A DNA stretch of 64,000 bases from Nematostella vectensis (GCF_932526225.1 NC_064038.1:6413822-6477821); one strand, 5' to 3'; positions 49,913 through 63,021 are shown, numbered from the stretch's first letter. Program-made: numbers and translations. The notes: generated by a model from the sequence alone, not told the origin.

Positions 49913-52900
49913 ATGGCGGCGGCCACCAAAGTGAGACGGGCTTTTTGCTCGTTTTCTCAATATTTCCCAAAAAGAGGCCTCCGACATTTTTCCAAAGCAA
50001 CGATATATGCACCATCTAATGCCTACCAACAGAAAAATATGGTATGTTATATGTATTTGTCGCAATTACGAGAGTAATTTTGGAGAAACAAATTTGACTT
50101 GGCTGACGAATCACCATATCTCGCTGTGGTTTTGAATGAAACTTTAACTCGTTTTATCCCAAAATTTTTATTTACCAGTCGAATAATCGAACAAGACTTG
50201 GTTCTCGATTCTACTCTTCTGAGGTGAGTAAACGACTCAGAATATAGATATATTTTCATTAGCAACAGTTTTATGGAAGCAGTGGCGACATTTCTTAACA
50301 TATAACTTATTAACTTAACTTGAACAGTCAGCATTGTAGGCAGAAATTCTGGCACTATTTCAACACCATGTGAGAAGCAACAGAATAATTCCACATATGT
50401 CAACCTCTGGGCTAAAAATGGGTTGATTAGATTAAGATTTTCTTTAGACAAAATTAAGGCCAAAATCTTGAAGACGTCCCAACAAACCCAGGAAAGGTCA
50501 CGCCCTATGATAGCCCGATTATCATACTAGTGAAGCTGTCAGGAGTGTAGGCACTATTTACAACAACAGCATTTTCACCTCTTTGGGCACACATTCTTTG
50601 ACTATTGCTTTATAAAAGCGTGTCAAATTGTGCACTTCATCATACATTTCACCAGGGAAACAATCAAATCTTATGTTCTGTGCTAGCTGGAATTTGACTA
50701 TTTTCAAAATCCTAGTAATATCTTCGATAATTTTTAGGCTGGATAATGATATTTGCTAATGATTGAATGCATATTTTTAAAAATTATTAATGTCACATGG
50801 GCTGCGTCAAGCAAAATGACTAAAGCAACATCATAAAAAGAAACTATTTACAATTTCGAATGCCTCTGGTTATTCTATGTTCTAACTACTCTGGTAGTAT
50901 ATTTGCAATCAATCAATCAATCTTTATTTAATTTTTTTAATGTATTTACAATAAGGGAAAAGCCTAAGGCCTAATGCACACTGGCGATATAACGACATAA
51001 CAACATAAGAATTTGACATAATGGCATGAGGGAAAAAGCATGTTTCTTTTTTTAGGTCGTTATCTCCACGTTATTATGTCGACGTTATTGCCATAAGTCG
51101 CACCCTTCACACTTGAAAATAAGGACATAAGAATGCGCGCGCCTATCTTGTTATGTTATTATATTGCCAGTGTGCATCAGGCTCAAGCCAGAGGCTTATC
51201 AGGCTTGGTCAGCAAAGAATGTAACACATAGAGCAAATATAGATTATCTCTGATATTTTATTTGGATCCATGTTGAATCAGTCAAAATCAATGCAAAATT
51301 GTCGAAAAACGTTTTACTTCAGCCAAGAGCGGTAACATTGATACCAGGAGATGGCATTGGGCCAGAGATTTCAAACTCTGTCAAGGAAGTATTTGCTGCT
51401 GCCAATGTGAGTAATGTTTCTGTAAGAATGATTTCTGTCGTTTTTGTTCTGTGGTATGCCTCTGTGAGAAATACACACACCTTATTGACTGATTGTGAGT
51501 GAATGATTGTGATTGGGCTGTGTTCTCATGAACTCGAGAATGTCCATTGTTTTATGGCCCAAAAGCAAAGCTTGTAAGTTCTTGTACAGCTGAGAGGTTG
51601 GTTCTCACTTGGACATAAGTGCAAGCGCAGCGCACATAATTTTCCAATTATCACTTGGGCGCAAGTGCAAGAGCAATAGAATACAACTGCTTGATTTTCT
51701 TGATCCTGTGTTTTACCAATTCTCACTTGTGTTGCTCTTCCTATTGCACTTACACTTGTGCTTACGTCCTAGTGAGAACCAGCCTTAAGCAAACAAGGTT
51801 AATTAATAGATAAATTGTATTGACAGCATTTTGAGAGAGTTTTTCTTTGCAAGGTATTGTGTTTCTGAGTGGGGATTATTATATGTTGTCATTTCTTCCC
51901 CTGCATCTCTAAAGTTCTACCACACATTTTAGATAATGTTTATAAATGAACATTTCATTAGTATATACACACAGGAATCAGGTTTGAGAAACATAACATA
52001 ACATTTTTAATAAAATGGTAGGTTAGTGGTGTTTCGCTAGGTTATTTTTCAAATTTTTAGGGAAGTTGGGTAAATTTACAAATGCCCAAAAAGTAAAAAC
52101 TTTAAAGGAACGTTTTGTTATTGTGTGTTTTGCTAGGTTATTTTTCAACTTTAAAGGTTGGGTTGGGTAAATGCATAAATGCCTAAAAAAGGAAACTTGT
52201 AAGGAACGTTTTGTTATTGTGTGCTTTGCTAGGTTATTTTTCAACTTTAAAGGTTGGGTTGGGTAAATGCATAAATGCCTAAAAAGGAAACTTGTAAGGA
52301 ACGTTTTGTTATTGTGTGCTTTGCTAAGGTTCCTATTGTGTGGGAGGAAGTGAGTGTGACCCCAATTATCCTTCCCGATGGCCGCACCACCATTCCCCCA
52401 GCAGCCATCAACTCAATGAACAAGAACAAGATTGGCCTCAAAGGTTAGACCTGCTTACAGGATATACAAGTTCATGATTGAATTGTGTGTTATCCTTTAC
52501 CTATATCTTATTCCAAACCTTACACTTACTTGTACTAATTTCCATGTTTTTTTTGGCAATTGAACACTGTGCTTAGTACCAATTGATTATCAGAAATTTG
52601 AGGAATATATAAGGCATCCATTTAAAAAGGAACGCCATTAATCTAGATATATATAACGGACACTCCCAAATGAAAGTCCTGAATTTCAAATTCTTCACTC
52701 AAACTCTAAATAAAACTCCATTTAGAAGACACCTCCAAATTATAGACTCATTTGTGGTCCATGCTTTGGGGTTTGTCTCTTGGTTAATATTTTGTCCATT
52801 TACAGGTCCCCTTGAAACAAAGATTGGAAAAGGACATGTGTCTCTCAATCTCACACTAAGAAAGTAATTGTCATTCTGATTGTTTTTTTTTTTATTAAAG

Positions 52901-55900
52901 ACAATGCAATATTTTTGTTACATTATACCTTTTACAAGGAAGGGATAAAAGCTCATCACATTTTCTCACAAAACAACAACAAAAAAATATTAAAGTTGTT
53001 GTTGGCTGAAAAATAGACATGTTGCAAATGGGCTTTTTCCACAGCTAGTCTTTGGGTGGTTGTACTGGAAAGCATGAACTTTAAAAAGATATTTTTTTGT
53101 AATATTTTTTTTTAATATTAATTAACTGTGTCACCCAGAATATGGAATAGGTTGAGCTCCTTTGCAATTGTGTAAACAATTCAAGTAATAAGCTTTTTTT
53201 TCTTTAGGGATTCTAGAGGTCCATTCATTTGCTATGAGTAAAACAGCAACCACCTGTCTGTTTAGCTGCAAAAGCCCTTTTTTATAAATGAATCTTAACT
53301 TTTTCAGTTCCTTCAGTTCCATATACTGTATATGTCATTTGAATCCAATGTTGATTTTACGTACACATACACATTTTGGAAATTTTACTCAATCCATGAC
53401 AATTAACTACTCCTGATAATCTATTATTATTTACTGTCTTGTTTAGGACATTTGAGCTTTATGCAAATGTGCGTCCTTGCCGGTCAATTGAGGGATATCC
53501 TACTGCTTACAATGACGTTAACCTGGTTACCATCAGGGAAAACACAGAGGGAGAATACAGTGGCATTGAGCACGAGGTAAGGCACTCCTTCAATAGGAAA
53601 GTTCTGTCACCAATTGAAGAAAAATTTGTTCACCAAAATGTGTGTTGCATTCCTATAGTTCATGTCCATAACCTATAGCCTATGCCATCCTCACCTACAC
53701 TTCAAACTGCCCTATGCAGTTTGTAGACGTGAGTTTGTGTTAGCGTGTAAGCACTGTGACTGGAGATGGTACCACATGCCATCACCCACAGTGTTTTTTC
53801 ATGTTTTCCCTATACAATACATAACACAGTGTGTTTTGGGAGATAGGACGTCAAACTTAACATCCTCTTATCTGAAAAGACAAGGCATTCACAGTCCCCA
53901 ATGGAGAGAGAAAAGTTTTTGCATCCCCTCTCCCCCCCCCCCCCCCCAAAAAAAAAAAAAAACACTGGCTTTAAAAGCAAAGCCCCTGCCACTGAGCTAT
54001 TGCTGCTCTCTAATAAATCAATAACTTTTAACTTTTAATCAATAATGTTGAAATTCTTCCTGTTTCTATGTTAGATTTATTGCTGATGTGTGGGTACTGG
54101 AATGAGTATCATTCCATGCTTACTTGCCCCTGTGATAGGGAATCTCCCATCTCGCTATAAGTGTACAGTGGAACCTGGATTTTACAATATATGCCCCGGG
54201 AGAAAGAAATGCATTGTCAAATTGAGGTTTCGTTACAAATAGGTCCTGGGTTTTTTGATATAAAGGAAAATCAATTGAAAATATAATTGTAGTGAGGTCA
54301 GGTTAATTATCAAATTTTACAAAATAATAATATTGCTGTATTCTGTGAAAGACTGTACAGTTACTCTCTGTAAGACTGTAATCTGTATTTAACAAATCAA
54401 AATAGTCAAATCAAAATATCGATTAAAACAGAGATCAACTCTAAACTGGAAAAAAAACCCTATTAAAACAGTGATCAATTCTAAACTGGAAAAAAAACCT
54501 ATTAAGTGGAAACATCTTAGGGTCCTGACCCCGTACGCAGTTCTGCTCAAGGTTAAACCAATCAGCTATCGAGCTATGATTTGGGGTTTGCACGGCGCAG
54601 ATCTGCGCGGTTTGAGCCAATCAGACGTTATAGATCTCGGTGACATCAAGGAGGTGTTGACATATAATAACCAGACTACTCTGTATGACATAAATATCTG
54701 GTTATTACACGTCAACAGGGGTAAAGCCTTTGTTAATTCTCAAACAAAAGGTAAAACAAAACCTCTGAAAGTCTGAACGAAAACACCTTCCTTTGACTAA
54801 ATACAATAAGCTAAAAAGGAGCGACATTATTTTCACAGGTCCTCTTTTATTATTATAGTTTCTCAAATTGATACTTTTTGTGTTTGATATGTGTATTATT
54901 TTTAGCTTACTTGAAAGGTGCTAATTTGGCGGGATTGTTTTGGCGCGTTAAGAACAGTGTTCTCAAATACTGGAACTTCCTTCGTGTATCTCCTCCTTAG
55001 AGTTCATCGATTAACTCCAATATAATGCCTTCCTTATTTTCGGAGTTTATGATATTTCTTTGAATACCTTGTATCCCAGAAGAGTCCTTGCGTTAATTTC
55101 CAATTTCAACTGGAAGCTTGGCAAGCCTTAATCGGCCACGGCGGACTTGTTACTTTGCTTTCGTTGTAAATGCGCATTCAACCATACAAATATCCATCTT
55201 TGGTCGCTTAATAGTAAACTCGGAATGATCAAGCCGGCTATAACGCGAGGCAACGCGAGTTGGAGTGCTTATCATTGCAAGTGGTCACAAGACACAAAGC
55301 GCAGTCCTGCGCTTGCATTAGCCAATGATGATACAATTATTCACTTCCTTTAGCGCAGGACTGCTCATGTATCAGCGAATCCCGTATTTAGCGTGATATC
55401 GGAACCCACGTGAACTGCTACCTAGCGCCTGGTTAATTAACCTGGTTAATCTACTCGGCTTAGTTTCGTATTTTAACTCAAACATATTGATTAAAAATAA
55501 ACTTCTCACTACATCCAGAGTACTTTTCAATTATCTGTTAAGGACTCGCTTATTTTGAGAAATTTTGGGCTCGTTATGAAAGTAACGCGAAACGGCAAAA
55601 CTTGAGCGCAGCCCTGCGCTCGCATTAGCCAATAATGATACAATTATTCACTTCCTGTTGCGCAGGACTGCTCATGTATCAGCGAATCCCGTATTTAGCG
55701 TAATACCGGAACCCACGTGAACTGGTAACAGAGACGTGGTTCTTAGCGCAGAGCAGAATTTTACGAGTGTTGCTACTTTGGTCTTGGGACTACACATCTC
55801 AATGTTAACCTATCCTTATCATGTTACTTACATGATACCTTTTAATTCGAGTTGAAACAGTATTTAGGCATAACAGTTTATTCAGAACAAGTCCAACAGC

Positions 55901-58900
55901 ATTTTCGTCGGGTAAATTTGGATGCTTTAACGTGCTCGCTGCTCGAAGCTGTGAACATGAGACTCTATCTGCTACAAAAGGTCAAATTACGCAATGCGTG
56001 CAATCGCTTTCACAAATGAATCTACCTCTCATCTAATAAATGTATTTGTATTTTGGGCTTTCTTTCCAAACGCATTAATATATTTAGAGGAGAAATATTC
56101 ACGCTTTACTTGACTACGTACGCGTGTAGAAGGAATTTGACCTTGCTAACAAAACCACAATTTGACAGATAGTGCTTGTTGTCAATTAACACCTTGGCTA
56201 CTAGATAAGGCTCTGACAAAACAAATAGATTAGTGCAGTGACACGATGGGTTCCGATATCACGCTAAATACGGGATTCGCTGATACATGAGCAGTCCTGC
56301 GCAACAGGAAGTGAATAATTGTATCATTATTGGCTAATGCGAGAGCAGGACTGCGCTTTGTGTTTTGTGACCACTTGCAATGATAAGCACTCCAACTCGC
56401 GTTGCTTCACGTTATAGCCGGCTTTATCATACTATTGTTATTTTTGATTTGATAAGATAACAGCCGCTTTGCTAACAGTGAAGTAAAAAATATCTTGAAA
56501 GATAAGCACAAAACGGTGCAGTCGTGCGCGAAACTCGTAATTAACTCACAAGTTTTCCCGTTTCGCATCACTTTCATAACTATAGATGAAAGTGATGCGA
56601 AACGGGAAAACTTGTGAGTTAATTACGAGTTTCGCGCACGACTGCACCGTTTTGTGCTTATCTTTCAAGATATTTTTTACTTCACTGTTAGCAAAGCGGC
56701 TGTTATCTTATCAAATCAAAAATAACAATAGTATGATAAAGCCGGCTATAACATGAAGCAACGCGAGTTGGAGTGCTTATCATTGCAAGTGGTCACAAGA
56801 CACAAAGCGCAGTCCTGCTCTCGCATTAGCCAATAATGATACAATTATTCACTTCCTGTTGCGCAGGACTGCTCATGTATCAGCGAATCCCGTATTTAGC
56901 GTGATATCGGAACCCATCGTGTCACTGCACTAATCTATTTGTTTTGTCAGAGCCTTATCTAGTAGCCAAGGTGTTAATTGACAACAAGCACTATCTGTCA
57001 AATTGTGGTTTTGTTAGCAAGGTCAAATTCCTTCTACACGCGTACGTAGTCAAGTAAAGCGTGAATATTTCTCCTCTAAATATATTAATGCGTTTGGAAA
57101 GAAAGCCCAAGATACAAATACATTTATTAGATGAGAGGTAGATTCATTTGTGAAAGCGATTGCACGCATTGCGTAATTTGACCTTTTGTAGCAGATAGAG
57201 TCTCATGTTCACAGCTTCGAGCAGCGAGCACGTTAAAGCATCCAAATTTACCCGACGAAAATGCTGTTGGACTTGTTCTGAATAAACTGTTATGCCTAAA
57301 TACTGTTTCAACTCGAATTAAAAGGTATCATGTAAGTAACATGATAAGGATAGGTTAACATTGAGATGTGTAGTCCCAAGACCAAAGTAGCAACACTCGT
57401 AAAATTCTGCTCTGCGCTAAGAACCACGTCTCTGTTACCAGTTCACGTGGGTTCCGGTATTACGCTAAATACGGGATTCGCTGATACATGAGCAGTCCTG
57501 CGCAACAGGAAGTGAATAATTGTATCATTATTGGCTAATGCGAGCGCAGGGCTGCGCTCAAGTTTTGCCGTTTCGCGTTACTTTCATAACGAGCCCAAAA
57601 TTTCTCAAAATAAGCGAGTCCTTAACAGATAATTGAAAAGTACTCTGGATGTAGTGAGAAGTTTATTTTTAATCAATATGTTTGAGTTAAAATACGAAAC
57701 TAAGCCGAGTAGATTAACCAGGTTAATTAACCAGGCGCTAGGTAGCAGTTCACGTGGGTTCCGATATCACGCTAAATACGGGATTCGCTGATACATGAGC
57801 AGTCCTGCGCTAAAGGAAGTGAATAATTGTATCATCATTGGCAAATGCAAGCGCAGGACTGCGCTTTGTGTCTTGTGACCACTTGCAATAATAAGCACTC
57901 CAACTCGCGTTGCCTCGCGTTATAGCCGGCTTGATCATTCCGAGTTTACTATTAAGCGACCAAAGATGGATATTTGTATGGTTGCATGCGCATTTACAAC
58001 GAAAGCAAAGTAACAAGTCCGCCGTGGCCGATTAAGGCTTGCCAAGCTTCCAGTTGAAATTGGAAAATAACGCAAGGACTCTTCTGGGATACAAGGTATT
58101 CAAAGAAATATCATAAACTCCGAAAATAAGGAAGGCATTATATTGGAGTTAATCGATGAACTCTAAGGAGGAGATACACGAAGGAAGTTCCAGTATTTGA
58201 GAACACTGTTCTTAACGCGCCAAAACAATCCCGCCAAATTAGCACCTTTCAAGTAAGCTAAAAATAATACACATATCAAACACAAAAAGTATCAATTTGA
58301 GAAACTATAATAATAAAAGAGGACCTGTGAAAATAATGTCGCTCCTTTTTAGCTTATTGTATTTAGTCAAAGGAAGGTGTTTTCGTTCAGACTTTCAGAG
58401 GTTTTGTTTTACCTTTTGTTTGAGAATTAACAAAGGCTTTACCCCTGTTGACATGTAATAACCAGATATTTATGTCATACAGAGTAGTCTGGTTATTGTA
58501 TGTCAACACCTCCTTGATGTCACCGAGATCTATAACGTCTGATTGGCTCAAACCGCGCAGATCTGGGCCGTGCAAACCCCAAATCATAGCTCGATAGCTG
58601 ATTGGTTTAACCTTGAGCAGAACTGCGTACGGGGTCAGGACCCTAAGATGTTTCCACTTAATAGGTTTTTTTTCCAGTTTAGAATTGATCACTGTTTTAA
58701 GTGGAATCTTAGGGTCCTGGCCCCATACGCAGTTCTGCTCAAGGTTACACCAATCAGCTATCAAGCTATGATTTGGGGTTTGCATGGCGCAGATCTGCAC
58801 AGTTTGAGCCAATCAGATGTTTAGATCTTGGTGACATCAAGGAGCTGTTGACATACAATATCCAGACTACTCTGTATGATATAAATATCTGGTTATTACA

Positions 58901-61900
58901 TGTCAACAGAGGTCAAAGCCCTTGTTACTTCTCAAACAAAAAGGTTTAACATTGGTAAAACAACACCGGAGTCTGTGAACGAAAACACCATCCTTTGACT
59001 AAATACAATAAGCTAGAAATGAGCGACATTATTTCCACAGGTCTTCTTTTATTATTATAGTTTCTCAAATTGATTCTCTTTGTGTTTGATATGTGTATTT
59101 TTTAGCTTACTTGAAGGGTGCTAATTTGGCGGGATTGTTTTGGGCGAGTAACAACTGTACTGTATGTGTTTGATGGGTGTCTTGAGTTTTTTTTCATTGT
59201 TGATATAGATAGAATCATTAATATCGTTGTATGGAGGTCAAAATTACTCTTGGTAGACCATATATGTATCGTAAAATCAAGAATATCGTTGTATCCAATA
59301 TAGTAAGATCAAGGTAATTTCTTATACATTTCACTGTATTTTTGCCGGGAGAAAGGAACACCATCGTAAAATCGAGGTTCCACTGTATTTCTATTTTTTT
59401 TCAGGTTGTGAATGGGGTTGTGCAGAGTATTAAACTGATCACCAGGAAGGCATCAATGAGGGTGGCTGAGTTTGCATTCAGCTATGCCAAGGCCAACAAC
59501 AGGGGTTCTGTTGTTGCTGTCCACAAGGCAAACATTATGTGAGCTGAGTGAAGAGTACTGTATTTCTATTTACTCTGCCAACAACAATTTCCAACAGTGA
59601 AATCAACTTCTGGCTTGCATTGTCCAAAGTCCTCATAACGTTGCCATTTGCTTGCCCTGAAATGTTTTCCAAGCACACCACCTCTCTCCATAAGGCACTG
59701 ACCAAACAAATAGCACAAAGGGTTATTCAGTTAATTTGAATGATGGAAGCCAGAAAGAATTTAGCAGTCTGGAATTATTGAAAAGAGTTTGTAGAATGTT
59801 GAAAGTTGCAGTACAGTGTTAAGTCACAGATCCTTCAAATCTATAAACATTCCTTCAGTTAGTATGACTCTATTAAACCGGTGTTGAGTTTGAAGGGTAG
59901 TATACACCACACAAGTAAAACAGAACATACATACAATTTTAGGATGGGTACGATGCTTAATTGACAAAGTGTAGTTTTCAGCTGTAGTCAGTGTGTGTAT
60001 ATCCAACATTAAGCTCAACTATGTCGTCTGGTTTTATTGGATTGTATGCTATTTATTGCTTAAGTTTCTATGATTTCTTTTGGCATTGTTGTCATTGTAT
60101 TTTTTCTATTTTTTAGGCGGCGCTCTGATGGACTATTCCTGCAGTGTTGCCGTGAAGTTGCTGAGAAGAACAAGGATATAAGATACAGTGAAATGTATCT
60201 GGACACTACCTGCCTCAATGTGAGTATAAGATGACATAGATGTTTGAACACTTTTTTTAACACAGCAGGCCATTGAATAGGGTAGGGACTTTGACTTTCT
60301 CAGTTTTAGGCAGGAAATATTTTCAACTTGCCGTTATTGTTATTCTTATTGGTCTTAATGATGTCTATATTGTTGTTTTTGTTGAGATTAGTTATAACTT
60401 GTTATTTCAAACTCTCTGTATTTATCAGATGGTAAAAGACCCAAGTCAGTTTGATGTTCTTGTCATGCCGAATCTGTATGGAGACATTCTCAGGTATAAT
60501 CTTACTTGGAAAAAAAAGAAGTGAACAGCTTCTTGAAAAGTTTGTACATTAATATGGCTGATAAAAGAGTCCTATAAGTTTATTTTAAAGCACTTTCTGA
60601 TTAGCGCTTACCTTTCTCCTACTCTTACATCTTATTCTGACCACAGAACATCATAAATTCTTTCCCTAGTGATCTCTGCGCTGGGCTTGTTGGCGGCCTA
60701 GGTGTCACGCCTAGTGGGAATATCGGTGCTGATAATGTTGCTATATTTGAGTCGGTAAGTAGAAATGTGCTGAAGCAATCTCTACAGTGATAAAACAAGA
60801 GTTTCAATCATAGTTACTAGTTCGCCAGCATTTGTAACAATTCCCCACTATACATTATGTCAAGCACTTGTCTTGTTGAGGTCACTGTAGGTACAGATGT
60901 AGCTACATAGATTGCTTCTCGCATATAGAAAAAGTAGCCGCCCCATGCCTGTCGATCTGGAGCCACCTGGCAAGCAGTATGTCTTGTTCCTCGCCAAGAA
61001 GAGATTTTACCTCCCTTTTATTTGGCGAGTTATAGTGCCGCAAGTATTACCTACGATCTTAGGAAATTTGATGGTGGCCCGTTAAGCAGGACGTTAGGGA
61101 ACGCTAGATAGAGTTTTCCATGCGTGTGACATGGGTTTTTATTGTAAAGATACCGCAATTGCTACACGGAAATCCAAAGCCAAGACAAAAAGCCAAAGCC
61201 AAAAGTTGTTGTTGTGGTTTTGCTATCGCAGTAAAACTCTTCTTGGTCTGATCAACGATCGTACAAGTTTTACCGGTCAAAACTTTACTCTATTTCGGTA
61301 TTGTTCCATTGACCAGGTTCACGGAACAGCACCTGATATTGCCAGCCAAGATAAAGCGAACCCCACGGCCCTGCTGCTCAGTGCGGTCATGATGTTACGC
61401 CACATGAAGCTGAATTCTCACGCCGACGCTGTGGAGAAGGCGGTACTCAAGACCATCAGCGAGGGAAAGGTAAGCCATCGTGCGATATCTGCGACATGTT
61501 ACAATGTATGCCGTCATACTATGCGACATGATCTGATGCCATACGACATTATGCGATACCACGCGACATAGTACGATATTTTTAACACCCTATGGCAAAA
61601 TCCCATACCACACGAAATGATGAGACACCATTCGACGTAATCCGATACCATACGACATCGTGCGATACACACGACACGGTGTAATGCCACTCGATAAAAC
61701 ATAATGCAATACCATGTGACGTAGTCAGACACCACACAACATGATACTCTACAATACGACATGATCCTCTACAATACGACATGATCCGCTACAATACGAC
61801 ATGATCCGCTACAATACGACATGATCCTCTACAATACGACATGATACTCTACAATACGACATGATCCTCTACAATACGATATGATACTCTACAATACGAC

Positions 61901-63021
61901 ATGATCCTCTACAATACGACATGATCCTCTACAATACGATATGATACTCTACAATACGACATGATCCTCTACAATACGACATGATCCTCTACAATACGAC
62001 ATGATCCTCTACAATACGACATGATACTCTACAATACGACATGATCCTCTACAATACGATATGATACTCTACAATACGACATGATCCACTACAATACGAC
62101 ATGATCCGCTACAATACGACATAATCCGCTACAATACGACATGATCCTCTACAATACGACATGATCCGCTACAATACGACATGATCCACTACAATACGAC
62201 ATGATCCTCTACAATACGATATGATACTCTACAATAAGACATGATCCACTACAATACGACATGATCCGCTACAATACGACATAATCCGCTACAATACGAC
62301 ATGATCCTCTACAATACGACATGATCCTCTACAATACGACATGATGCGATACCATGCGACATCGTACGATATTTTCGAAGACTCGCTCGTTCATTTTTAG
62401 CCACAAGCCACTCTTGAATAAAATCCCGTACGTCGCATAGATACGACATGGTAATCTTCATCGTACGATGTTTACAGCGCGGTAGCAAGCTATACAATAC
62501 TATGCGATGCATGTTTCCATATGCCGGATCAGCCCGCTACTGGCAAATCACACTATCTATGGACTCACGAGTCCATTCGGGCCCAAGAAATATTTGTCAA
62601 GAGAGGATTCATCAGAACTTCGGGCAGTCCACCGCCAAAAATTATGTACCAAAATGATTATCGTGGTTTTACATAGCTTTAGGGAATAGCTTTTGATATA
62701 TGTTGAAATGAGGTCGGTATTGTCTACACCGCCGTGGGAAAAGATTTGTCAAAGATTGTGAATTTATACAGGAATGCTATAGATCTGAAATTGATATCGA
62801 AAATAATCGAGAAAAACATTGTAAAAACTGTCCGATATTCTGATGGAACTTATCTTAATTGTTATATTCAAAGACATTTATATATATTTAACAATATATA
62901 TAACATAAGTGTTTCCTAGCGCGATTTTTTTTTTTGGTATTTGTTTCAGATGATAACGGGTGACCTTGGAGGCAAAGCGAGCTGCTCACAGTTCACCCAA
63001 GAGATATGCCGTCACTTGTAG
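49913..63021 (+). CDS. IDH3A: Mitochondrial NAD-dependent isocitrate dehydrogenase, alpha subunit (12 exons)
   Basis: Catalytic subunit of mitochondrial IDH3, oxidising isocitrate to 2-oxoglutarate with NAD in the TCA cycle. Exons: 49913-50041, 50179-50223, 51323-51406, 52329-52443, 52806-52863, 53447-53576, 59405-59538, 60117-60219, 60429-60493, 60670-60754, 61317-61469 and 62950-63021. All phases agree, giving 390 residues. The first roughly 57 residues form an Arg-rich presequence ending RFYSSE. Family motifs: [32 protein letters not shown] (substrate arginines), [52 protein letters not shown] (metal-binding Asp), [11 protein letters not shown] and [11 protein letters not shown] (NAD site). 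Exon 3's acceptor has a minor alternative upstream. Introns carry a MITE, a triplicated 3' splice site, a 4.2 kb palindrome and a 20-bp minisatellite. Confidence 0.96.
50969..51182. mobile_element. MITE with GCCTRATGCACACTGGC ends
   Basis: The left end GCCTAATGCACACTGGCGAT and the right end (reverse complement GCCTGATGCACACTGGCAAT) form inverted repeats that continue through a run of TAACGACATAAC-like motifs. It is 214 bases long and non-coding, in IDH3A intron 2. Single ends of the family are at 1-45 and 3838-3899. Confidence 0.8.
52041..52328 (+). repeat. Three 96-bp tandem units ending at the IDH3A exon 4 acceptor
   Basis: AG dinucleotides in the shared context TTTGCTAGGTTATTTTTCAA end at 52040, 52136 and 52232, exactly 96 bases apart. 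The authentic acceptor (TGTGCTTTGCTAAG|GTT) ends at 52328 in the same register. Units 2 and 3 are nearly identical; unit 1 is more diverged. Each contains GGAACGTTTTGTTATTGTGT before its AG, so each is a decoy 3' splice site. Splicing to any upstream copy would meet a stop codon within about 11 codons. Confidence 0.9.
54463..58700. repeat. Near-perfect 4.24 kb palindrome in IDH3A intron 6
   Basis: The arms 54463-56577 and 56586-58700 (2115 bases each) are reverse complements separated by 8 bases (AACTATAG). Register checks at the outer ends, at 55301-55310/57853-57862 and at the centre show no net indel. A handful of single-base differences were seen (for example near 54598, 54709, 55098 and 55321). 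Each arm carries three copies of a roughly 95-base module with CAATTATTCACTTCC and GCGCAGGACTGCTCATGTAT (55317-55413, 55626-55714, 56246-56340 inverted, plus mirror images). Open frames inside are short and unrecognised. Confidence 0.95.
58701..59150. repeat. Third, diverged copy of the palindrome's outer 470 bp
   Basis: Immediately outside the right arm, a direct copy of the left arm's outer part (54500-54960) begins again: CTTAGGGTCCTGGCCCCATA, ATGATTTGGGGTTTGC, ATAAATATCTGGTTATTACA and AATTTGGCGGGATTGTTTTG. It is clearly more diverged than the two arms are from each other, so it predates the inverted duplication. Confidence 0.85.
61741..62345. repeat. 20-bp minisatellite in IDH3A intron 11
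   Basis: About 30 tandem units of ACAATACGACATGATCCTCT, with CCTCT/CCGCT/ACTCT/CCACT variants arranged in higher-order patterns. A degenerate zone of GCGATACCATACGACAT-like units precedes it from about 61480, directly after the exon 11 donor, and a few units follow to about 62470. Confidence 0.95.

Larger units (their letters stand above)
54166..59385. mobile_element. Possible Tc1/mariner (pogo-like) element enclosing the palindrome
   Basis: The left end reads CAGTGGAACCTGGATTTTAC at 54166. The right end, as reverse complement from 59385, reads CAGTGGAACCTCGATTTTAC. Both are flanked by TA (54164-54165 and 59386-59387), the Tc1/mariner target duplication, and CTCCCGG-type subterminal sequence occurs near both ends. 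The ends could bound one large non-autonomous element of 5.2 kb, or be two separate small copies. No transposase frame is visible inside. Confidence 0.5.

Noticed and set aside
54471-58812. Open frames in the palindrome arms (for example [19 protein letters not shown] and [19 protein letters not shown])
   Set aside because: They are short, appear in both arms by symmetry, resemble no known protein and are not supported by splice or codon evidence.
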